From NCBI RefSeq assembly GCF_039544165.1, contig NZ_BAABLD010000005.1, positions 310,001 to 374,000 of the forward strand: a DNA stretch of 64,000 nt. The letters are read 5' to 3'. Under the pieces are notes generated by a model. The model saw only the letters and a program-made list of their open reading frames with translations. It ran no database searches and was not told the DNA's origin. The translations under genes and the position numbers were made by a program. Below, one piece after another: positions 50,232 through 57,098 of the stretch; positions within the stretch are counted from its first letter, which is position 1; each line of letters opens with the position of its first letter. The DNA is from Viridibacterium curvum. GTDB lineage: Bacteria; Pseudomonadota; Gammaproteobacteria; Burkholderiales; Rhodocyclaceae.

Positions 50232-50851
50232 TGGCAATGGACTTCCTGACGACTCCGGTCCTGACCTTCATGGGGATGCCCATGTCGTGGGGCGACATCA
50301 GCGGCTTCGCTACGGGTATCGCTTGCGTCTGGCTGACGGCACGCGCCAATGTCTGGAACTTTCCAGTGGGCATCGCCAATAGTGCCATCCTCGGACTGGT
50401 GTTCCTCTCACAGCGCCTCTTTGCCGATGCCTGCTTGCAGGTGGTTTTCATCGTCATGAGCGCGCTGGGCTTGTACCAGTGGCTACACGGTCATTATGCA
50501 CGGGAGGATTCGCCTGTCTTCCGGGTTTCAGTGGCAGTGCAGCTGCGCCTCGGTGCGGTCGCTGTGGTGATGACCGTGTTGTTCTGGCAGGTGCTGCTGC
50601 ACGTGAAGGGCAGTGCCCCGTTTGTGGATGCGCTCATCACGGCACTCAGCCTCTGTGCGCAGTGGCTGCTCAATCGTCGTGCGCTCGAAAGCTGGTGGTG
50701 GTGGATCGTCGTCGATCTCATTTCCATTCCGCTCTACTGGAGCCGTGAGCTGCCACTGATTGCGGTCCTGTACGTCGTCTTCCTGCTGATCTGTGTCCGC
50801 GGTTTGCTGTCATGGCGCAAGCTCGTGCCTGCAGGAGAGGTGGTGGCATGA
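50231..50851 (+). CDS. pnuC: PnuC-family nicotinamide riboside transporter
   Basis: 206 residues from ATG 50231, overlapping the previous stop. Seven membrane helices. PnuC features: GIACVWLTARANVWNFPVGI near the N-terminus, VVFIVMSALGLYQWLHGH (the WxxG/W-rich motif), and a QWLLNRRALESWWWWIVVDL motif that binds nicotinamide riboside. It moves nicotinamide riboside inward by facilitated diffusion, trapped by phosphorylation, which the next gene can provide. Confidence 0.9.
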   Translation: MAMDFLTTPVLTFMGMPMSWGDISGFATGIACVWLTARANVWNFPVGIANSAILGLVFLSQRLFADACLQVVFIVMSALGLYQWLHGHYAREDSPVFRVSVAVQLRLGAVAVVMTVLFWQVLLHVKGSAPFVDALITALSLCAQWLLNRRALESWWWWIVVDLISIPLYWSRELPLIAVLYVVFLLICVRGLLSWRKLVPAGEVVA

Positions 50852-51978
50852 GGCGCCCGTACCAGCATGGCCTCGTCGTTGGCAAGTTCTATCCGCCTCA
50901 CGCAGGCCATCTCTACCTCATCCGTACGGCGGCACAGCATTGCCAGCTCGTTACAGTCACGTTGTTAGCGAGCAGTGTGGAAAGCATTCCCATGGCTGCG
51001 CGTCTGGCCTGGTTGCAGGATTGCTGCCGCGACTGGTTGAACGTGCGTGTAGTGGCTGAAATGGATGATGTGCGCGTCGATTACGACGATCCGGCCGTCT
51101 GGGAAGAGCATGTTGCGATCATGCTTGCAGCCATTGCCAGAGCAGATGCGGAGCGTGGTTTTTCAGAGCCGGTCGATGCGGTGTTCAGTTCAGAGGCCTA
51201 TGGCGACGAACTGGCAAACCGCTTCCAGGCGGCTCACGTTTGTCTGGATCAGACGCGCAGCCTGTTCCCTGTCTCCGGCACTGCTGTGCGTGCCGATCTC
51301 TACGCGCACTGGAATGATTTGCCCTCGCCGGTTCGTGCTGGTCTTGCTGCGCGTGTCGTCATCGTCGGTGCGGAGTCGTCAGGCACCACGACGCTGGCCC
51401 GTGACATCGCCGCAGCACTGCGGGCCCGTGGTGATGTCTGGTTCCAGACGCGATATGTGCCGGAGTTTGGCCGGGAGTACAGCGCCAATCTCGTCGCGCT
51501 GGCCCGTGCCCGCGGACAGGCTGGTGTGCCTACCGACATTGAGTGGCAAGAGAGTGACTTCATTGCGATTGCGCATGAGCAGAACCGGCTGGAGCAGGAT
51601 GCGGCCATGCAGGGCAGCCCGGTGCTGATCTGCGATACCGATGCGCTGGCGACGACGATTTGGCATGAGCGGTATCGTGCGTGTCGCAGTACGCAGGTTG
51701 AAGCCATCGCCGCCGCAATGCCGGCAAGGGCGCTGTACGTGCTGACTGATCATGCCGGCGTGCCTTTCGAAGACGACGGTCTGCGTGACGGTGAGCCCTT
51801 GCGGCCATGGATGACGGAGCGTTTCAGGCAGGTCCTGGCCGCACAGGCCATACCTTGGATCGAAGTGCGCGGAGACCGGGCGCAGCGTCTCGCGGCAACC
51901 ATTCGCGAGGTCGACGCCGTGTTGGCAAGATGCCGGCAGTTTTCCGTGCCGCTTGAATACAGGAGCCCCGGAAGATGA
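50848..51978 (+). CDS. NadR-like NMN adenylyltransferase / nicotinamide riboside kinase
   Basis: 376 residues from ATG 50848, overlapping pnuC by four bases. N-terminal nucleotidyltransferase with LVVGKFYPPHAGHLYLIRTA (residues 9-28) and the FPVSGTAVRAD adenylation motif. C-terminal kinase domain starting ARVVIVGAESSGTTTLARDI (about 168-187). The P-loop has Thr where the canonical Lys would be (GAESSGTTT against GxESxGKST). It lacks the N-terminal helix-turn-helix of enterobacterial NadR, so it is an enzyme, not a repressor. Partner of PnuC in nicotinamide riboside use. Confidence 0.88.
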   Translation: MRRPYQHGLVVGKFYPPHAGHLYLIRTAAQHCQLVTVTLLASSVESIPMAARLAWLQDCCRDWLNVRVVAEMDDVRVDYDDPAVWEEHVAIMLAAIARADAERGFSEPVDAVFSSEAYGDELANRFQAAHVCLDQTRSLFPVSGTAVRADLYAHWNDLPSPVRAGLAARVVIVGAESSGTTTLARDIAAALRARGDVWFQTRYVPEFGREYSANLVALARARGQAGVPTDIEWQESDFIAIAHEQNRLEQDAAMQGSPVLICDTDALATTIWHERYRACRSTQVEAIAAAMPARALYVLTDHAGVPFEDDGLRDGEPLRPWMTERFRQVLAAQAIPWIEVRGDRAQRLAATIREVDAVLARCRQFSVPLEYRSPGR

Positions 51979-52907
51979 ATTCAGCAGGTAACCCGACTGC
52001 GCTGAGCAGGCTTGATCGCTATCGGGGCTGCCTCCTGGGATTGGCGTGCGGTGATGCCGTCGGTACGACCGTGGAGTTTTCTGCACGCGGATCGTTCACG
52101 CCGCTTACCGATATGGTGGGTGGCGGCCCCTTCGAGCTGCAGGCGGGGGAGTGGACGGATGACACGTCGATGGCCCTCTGTCTCGCGGCAAGCCTGATCT
52201 ACCGGAACGGGTTTGATCCCGTCGATCAGATGAACCGCTACTGCAACTGGACTCGTGTGGGATACATGAGCAGCAACGGGCGTTGTTTTGACATCGGGGT
52301 GACGATCTCGCGAGCGCTTGATCGTTATCTCCAGACTGGCGACCCCTTCGCGGGTGACATCGATCCGGATACGGCCGGGAACGGCGGACTGATGCGTCTC
52401 GCGCCGATTCCGATGTTCTACGCCAATGATCTGCAGCTGACGTTCCTGTACGCCGGTGAAAGCACGCGGACAACGCATGCCGCACGGGAGGCAATCGAGT
52501 GCTCGCGATTGTTCGCCCTGCAGCTCAGGCTTGCGCTGCTTGGCGCATCGCGCGAAGAGATTCTGTCTGCTCCTTGTCCGGAACCTCTGTCGCCCGCTGT
52601 GCAGGCGATTGCTGATGGCGCGTATCGATCCAAGTCGCGCGACGAAATACGGGGGAGTGGTTACTGCGTGGCGTCGCTGGAGGCTGCGCTGTGGTGTTTC
52701 TGGCAGGCCAGCAGTTTCGAAGAGGCTGTGTTGCTGGCAACCAATCTGGGTGATGACGCGGATACTACGGCGGCAATTTGTGGGCAGCTTGCCGGCGCAT
52801 GCTTCGGTGTGCAGGGGATACCGGAGGCGTGGCTGCAGAAGCTGGTCATGCGTACGGAAATCGAGGACATGGCCGTGCAGTTGCTCGCTCTTGCGGAGCA
52901 GCAGTAA
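51975..52907 (+). CDS. ADP-ribosylglycohydrolase (DraG-like)
   Basis: 310 residues, overlapping the NadR-like gene by four bases. ADP-ribosylglycohydrolase fold with both metal-binding blocks: GCLLGLACGDAVGTTVEF and GEWTDDTSMALCLA at the N-terminus, and ATNLGDDADTTAAICGQLAG at the C-terminus, plus the NGGLMRLAPIPMFY loop. It would remove ADP-ribose from proteins or nucleic acids, or hydrolyse ADP-ribosyl small molecules. No ADP-ribosyltransferase is encoded within the window, so the mark it removes may come from elsewhere or from an invader. Confidence 0.9.
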   Translation: MNSAGNPTALSRLDRYRGCLLGLACGDAVGTTVEFSARGSFTPLTDMVGGGPFELQAGEWTDDTSMALCLAASLIYRNGFDPVDQMNRYCNWTRVGYMSSNGRCFDIGVTISRALDRYLQTGDPFAGDIDPDTAGNGGLMRLAPIPMFYANDLQLTFLYAGESTRTTHAAREAIECSRLFALQLRLALLGASREEILSAPCPEPLSPAVQAIADGAYRSKSRDEIRGSGYCVASLEAALWCFWQASSFEEAVLLATNLGDDADTTAAICGQLAGACFGVQGIPEAWLQKLVMRTEIEDMAVQLLALAEQQ

Positions 52908-53017
52908 CAGGCAGTTGAGCTCCTGCAAGGTCCAGGCATTCGTGTGATGAGTAATCTTTCAACAGGCAGCACTGCGTCGCGGAATGTGATCAATGGTTGC
53001 GAACATGACGAATCAAA

Positions 53018-53560
53018 ATGAGCAACACTGAAAAGACAAGCAAGTTCCTGAGTTTCATACTGCGCCACAAGCCGGAAGAAATCGGCCTGGTCCTTGACCC
53101 GCAGGGCTGGGCCAACATTGACGAGTTGATGGGCTGTGCTCGGCGGCACGGTACTCAGCTTGATCGCGAGCACATTGAGCAGGTCGTGGAGACCTCGGAC
53201 AAGCGCCGCTTCATCATCAGTGACGATGGTGAGCGGATCCGTGCGAACCAGGGGCATTCCATTCCGGTGGACCTGGGGTTGGTTCCGGTCTCACCGCCAG
53301 ATCATCTGTTCCATGGCACGGCGACACGCTTCATCGAGGCCATTCGCGCAGAAGGCCTGCTGCCCCGCGCTCGGCACCACGTTCACCTCTCTGCGAGCCG
53401 GGAGACTGCAGCGGCGGTCGGTACTCGCCATGGCAAGCTGGCCATGCTGGAGATCCGCTCGGGCGACATGGCGCGCGCCGGGCATCTCTTCTATGTGTCG
53501 GCCAACGGCGTCTGGCTGGTCGACGCGGTGCCGACGGTGTTCATTCGCTTTCCGGAATGA
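53018..53560 (+). CDS. kptA: RNA 2'-phosphotransferase (KptA/Tpt1)
   Basis: 180 residues. N-terminal winged lobe (KFLSFILRHKPEEIGLVLDP, with the catalytic Arg) and C-terminal NAD-binding lobe (ANQGHSIPVDLGL with His, LFHGTATRFIEAIRAEGLLP, and RHHVHLSASRETAAAVGTRH with the second Arg). Tpt1 enzymes move an internal 2'-phosphate from RNA to NAD, releasing nicotinamide and ADP-ribose 1'',2''-cyclic phosphate. It lies 110 bases after the glycohydrolase, so it may have its own promoter. It fits an NAD-linked RNA repair theme. Confidence 0.93.
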   Translation: MSNTEKTSKFLSFILRHKPEEIGLVLDPQGWANIDELMGCARRHGTQLDREHIEQVVETSDKRRFIISDDGERIRANQGHSIPVDLGLVPVSPPDHLFHGTATRFIEAIRAEGLLPRARHHVHLSASRETAAAVGTRHGKLAMLEIRSGDMARAGHLFYVSANGVWLVDAVPTVFIRFPE

Positions 53561-53713
53561 AAGGTGCATGGCGAAGTCCAGTTGGCCAGAACAGGAATTC
53601 TGACCGACTGCCGGTAAAGTGCCGACGCTAGAATTCCGTGACTCTTGCTGGCAAGGTGCGCCAGCGTGAATTTTCGCCCCCTTCAGAATCGCTTGCCCCT
53701 GATAAGACCCAAA

Positions 53714-54832
53714 ATGAATTCACTGCAACAATCCGCCCAGCAAGTTCGTACCAGCATTCGCGCTGCGACTTCCGGTCTCATCGGTCGCGACCAGATGGCC
53801 GAGTTGATGATTCTCGCGGCTGTCGCTCAGGAGCATCTGCTCGTCATCGGCCCGCCCGGTACGGCCAAGAGCGCCGTGGTCCGCCGTGTGGCACAGACCA
53901 TGGGGGGGCGTTACTTCGAGTATCTGCTTGGGCGCTTCACGGAGCCGTCCGAGCTCTTCGGAGCGGTCGATCTCAAGAAGCTGCGCGAGGGCACGGTAGA
54001 GACAGACGTGTCCGGCATGTTGCCGGAGGCCGAGATCGCCTTCCTCGACGAAGTCTTTCTCGGTTCGACAGCCATTCTGAACACGTTGCTTGGGGTGCTG
54101 AACGAGCGGCGTTTCCGTCGCGGTCACACGCAGATTGCGTGTCCGCTTCGGGTCTGCGTGGGGGCGGCCAACGGTTTGCCGGACGATGAGGCGCTGGCGG
54201 CTTTTGCCGACCGCTTCCTGCTTCATCTGTTCGTGCAGCCTGTGGCGGACCATCAGCTGGAAGCCATGTTGGCGGGGGGCTGGCAGTCGGATCAGAATCC
54301 GATCGAGGCGCGGGGCAGCATGGTGCATCTCGACGTATTGTGTCAGGCCGTGCGTTCGGTCAGCCTGGATGTCGCTCGCCCCGCACTCGTCAATGCCATA
54401 CGCAAGTTGCGCGAAGCGGGTATCCAGCTCTCGGACCGTCGCATCGTAAAGGCGCAGCGCCTCATCGCGGCAGCGGCCGTGCTCGGAGGGCGGACGGAAG
54501 CAAGCCTGAACGATCTGTGGCCTTTGTTCTACACGCTGCCGACGCGTGAGAGCCAGCTGCAGGCGCGCGAAGTATTGCGCGACCAGTTGGCCGCCTCGGC
54601 CAACGAAAATCTGTTCACTGCGGTGGAAGAGGCGACATTGCAGCCCATGTCGCGTGTGGCCCGTCTTGTCGAGTCGGCCCGGCATTGTCTTGCCGGCAGC
54701 AATGGCAGCCAGCGTGCCCATGCAGAAAGTCTGCTGCGTGAGATCGATGCCAACTTCACGGCCGAGGCCATGCCTGAAGAACTGGCAGGCCTGCGTCTCC
54801 AGTTGGCTGAATTGCTCATCGTTCCGGCTTGA
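53714..54832 (+). CDS. MoxR-family AAA+ ATPase
   Basis: 372 residues from ATG 53714. Walker A GPPGTAKS at 46-53, Walker B IAFLDE at 108-113, sensor region VCVGAANGLPDDEALAAFAD, and a FADRFLLHLFVQPV arginine-finger stretch. It is the RavA/MoxR type (SGLIGRDQMAELMILAAVAQ start, GRFTEPSELFGAVDLKKL). The three following genes overlap it in series, so it is the motor of a multi-protein cassette with a vWA-like partner and beta-propeller proteins. MoxR ATPases act as chaperones that remodel complexes. Family context suggests the ternary conflict system. Confidence 0.9.
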   Translation: MNSLQQSAQQVRTSIRAATSGLIGRDQMAELMILAAVAQEHLLVIGPPGTAKSAVVRRVAQTMGGRYFEYLLGRFTEPSELFGAVDLKKLREGTVETDVSGMLPEAEIAFLDEVFLGSTAILNTLLGVLNERRFRRGHTQIACPLRVCVGAANGLPDDEALAAFADRFLLHLFVQPVADHQLEAMLAGGWQSDQNPIEARGSMVHLDVLCQAVRSVSLDVARPALVNAIRKLREAGIQLSDRRIVKAQRLIAAAAVLGGRTEASLNDLWPLFYTLPTRESQLQAREVLRDQLAASANENLFTAVEEATLQPMSRVARLVESARHCLAGSNGSQRAHAESLLREIDANFTAEAMPEELAGLRLQLAELLIVPA

Positions 54833-55278
54833 CGATGGCTGCAGGCTTGCGCTGGCAATGGCGCCCGCGATCATTCGCGCTCACGCCTGAAGGCATGCTT
54901 GCCTGGGGCGACGCAGCGCTGCGTCTGCATCTCCGGCTGCAGGAGATGGACGAAGTGCGGCTGGCACGGCTCGCCCTGACGGCAAGTCGCGATGTGCTGA
55001 TTGTGACCGGCGCCGTCGATGATTTGCCGTGGTCAGAGGGCGTAGGCTATTTCGCAAGTTGCCCGGAGGTTCCCGCACTGTGCATGCCTACAACGCTGGC
55101 GGCCGACGTGCCGGCAGACCTTCTGTTCAATGCGTTGTCCAGCATGCACGCGCGTGTTCCGCTACTTTTGTGGCCAGACCCGAGGGCGATCTTGCCGCTG
55201 GACAGACTACTGCCTGGGTCGCCAGCATTGCTGGCACGGATCCACGCGAATTGGCAATCAGTCGGGGCCCAGGCATGA
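54829..55278 (+). CDS. Small MoxR-cassette protein (bpX5-like)
   Basis: 149 residues, overlapping the MoxR gene by four bases. Features: WQWRPRSFALTPEGMLAWGD, ALTASRDVLIVTGAVDDLPW, EGVGYFASCPEVPALCMPTT and LAADVPADLLFNALSSMHAR. From memory of the published MoxR-vWA-beta-propeller ternary systems, a short protein in this position corresponds to the bpX5 domain. That needs a profile search. No enzyme motif is visible, so it is probably a structural adaptor. Confidence 0.65.
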   Translation: MTMAAGLRWQWRPRSFALTPEGMLAWGDAALRLHLRLQEMDEVRLARLALTASRDVLIVTGAVDDLPWSEGVGYFASCPEVPALCMPTTLAADVPADLLFNALSSMHARVPLLLWPDPRAILPLDRLLPGSPALLARIHANWQSVGAQA

Positions 55279-57098
55279 ACACCGAGTTGCCGGATGAACT
55301 TGCAGGATGGGGTGAGTGGTTGAGCTGGTTTCCAGCTGAGCTGGTGCCCGAAACGGGCGGGTTGTTGCGTCGCTTGCATCCATTGCTTGGGCCATATCAC
55401 GGGTATCGGCCGGGGGGCACGCCTGAACCGGACGGCCTGGGGGATCTGCACCGGCGCGGTTCTTACGAGCGTCTGCTGAGTAGTGAATGGTTGTATGCCG
55501 ATGAGATGCCGGACGAATTCTTGCGGCGCGCGGCAGCAGGCGAGCACCTGTTCCTCGCGCCGCGTCCGCGCGCCCGGCAGGCAGACAAGCTGATCGTTGC
55601 GGTGTTTGATGCGGGGCCGCGTCAGCTCGGGGCGCCGCGACTGGCACAGCTCGCCATGTGGATCCTGCTCGCACGTCGCGCGCGCGAGGCAGGTGGCGAC
55701 TTGCGCTGGGGGGTGTTGCAAGAGCAACCTTCCTTGAGCGAAGCGAACCAGCTTGATCATCTGCGCAAGTTGTTGCGCGCGCGCAGCTATGTAGCCGAGA
55801 CCGATGCACATCGCCAGCAATGGCTGGACTGGCTGGAGGCAGAGTCCTTGCAGCCGGCCGAGTGCTGGCTGATCGGCCCAGCTTTGCCGGAGACTCCGCG
55901 GCGTAACGATCCATGGAGTCATCGTGTCTCTTTGCGTTTGTCCATTAACGGCGCAACACTCGACGTTGCCGTGCGTGACGGGGCACTGAGACGTGGCATC
56001 CAGCTGCCGCTACCGAACGAGAAATCCGCGTCGCAACTGCTGCAAGGGCAGTTCACCAAGGCGGCCTTGACGGTGGCACCGCAACGCCTGTCGAGTCCGG
56101 ACAGGCTGGCCATCACGCTGCCGCCGGTATTGGGCACGCAAGGCAACCATGTGGCGGTGCCCCTGCTGGAGGGGCACGGCGTCATGGTGTTTCACATTCC
56201 GCGCAAGCAGAGTCAGAAAGTCGGCAAGCCAAAGCGTCAGGCATGGCCATCTACATTCAATCCGCTGGCGCTGACTTTCTCCGGCAAGAAGGTGGGTGGT
56301 TTGTTGAGCGGCGCGGCAACGCTGGACTTCTGGCAGGTGGACCGGCTGCGGAGTGTTTCGCGCCCGCCGCGCGAGCAGTTCGAGGCGTCCTCCGGGCGTG
56401 CGGACCTGCTGGCCAGTGCCTGGTGCAAGGTGCACGGCAGCGATCAATTGTTCGTGCTGGACCAGGCTGGTCGTCTGATCCACTGGAAGGCGGATGCCAG
56501 CGGTCGAACGCAGATGACGCACTTCGACGTCAATGTGCTGGGTATGGCACAGATGGACATCGGAGGCGTCGTGTACCTGTGCGACGAGCGTGGGCAGCTC
56601 ACGCTGCATCGTTCGAATTGGGCTGGCAAGCGCGAGTGGACTTGCACACTTGATCCCTCGTTCGGCAAGACGTGTGTGTTGTTTGCAGGCGCTTCGTTGT
56701 TCAGGAACGCCGTGGGTGGCTGTGCGGTCCGCTATGAAGAGGCGCCGGAACGCTGGCGGCTTTACACGCCCTCGGGCAAACCGGGGCAGCCGTTCGATTC
56801 GGCCGATGTCACCCTGCCGGCGGGATGGCAAGCCATAGGGTTCGTACTGGAGCGCAATGTCGCGCGCTTCTCGCTGGTGTTGCTTGGGCCGCAGCGGAAT
56901 GCATTGGTGTTGTTCAGCGGAGGTCAGAGCGAAGCGCTGTACATGACCGCATCGCCGATCCGAAAGTTGTCCGTGTCGCCCGACAGCGGTGACGTCGCCA
57001 TGCTGACGGACGAACGCGAGCTGATTGTTTATTCCGTTCGTGACCGTGCGGTCAGGTTGATCATGGATGGCAAGGGGGAGGCGCGCGATGCAAGCTGA
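55275..57098 (+). CDS. vWA-like plus beta-propeller protein of the MoxR ternary cassette
   Basis: 607 residues from ATG 55275, overlapping the previous stop by four bases. Residues 104-230 look like a degenerate vWA domain: ADKLIVAVFDAGPRQLGAPR, where DAGPR stands in place of the DxSxS metal motif, then LAQLAMWILLARRAREAGGD. From about 235 on, repeated beta segments (SWCKV, LFVLDQAGRLIHWKADAS, VVYLCDERGQLTLHRSNW, VAMLTDERELIVYSVRDRAV) suggest a six- to seven-bladed propeller. It is the expected second partner of the MoxR ATPase. Confidence 0.75.
   Translation: MNTELPDELAGWGEWLSWFPAELVPETGGLLRRLHPLLGPYHGYRPGGTPEPDGLGDLHRRGSYERLLSSEWLYADEMPDEFLRRAAAGEHLFLAPRPRARQADKLIVAVFDAGPRQLGAPRLAQLAMWILLARRAREAGGDLRWGVLQEQPSLSEANQLDHLRKLLRARSYVAETDAHRQQWLDWLEAESLQPAECWLIGPALPETPRRNDPWSHRVSLRLSINGATLDVAVRDGALRRGIQLPLPNEKSASQLLQGQFTKAALTVAPQRLSSPDRLAITLPPVLGTQGNHVAVPLLEGHGVMVFHIPRKQSQKVGKPKRQAWPSTFNPLALTFSGKKVGGLLSGAATLDFWQVDRLRSVSRPPREQFEASSGRADLLASAWCKVHGSDQLFVLDQAGRLIHWKADASGRTQMTHFDVNVLGMAQMDIGGVVYLCDERGQLTLHRSNWAGKREWTCTLDPSFGKTCVLFAGASLFRNAVGGCAVRYEEAPERWRLYTPSGKPGQPFDSADVTLPAGWQAIGFVLERNVARFSLVLLGPQRNALVLFSGGQSEALYMTASPIRKLSVSPDSGDVAMLTDERELIVYSVRDRAVRLIMDGKGEARDAS

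Noticed and set aside
50848..51978. NadR-like protein as the operon's transcriptional repressor
   Set aside because: It lacks the N-terminal helix-turn-helix of enterobacterial NadR. NrtR is the likely regulator.
53714..54832. MoxR gene as part of a methanol dehydrogenase (mxa) cluster
   Set aside because: No mxaF, cytochrome or other mox genes nearby; the overlapping neighbours are propeller and vWA-like proteins.
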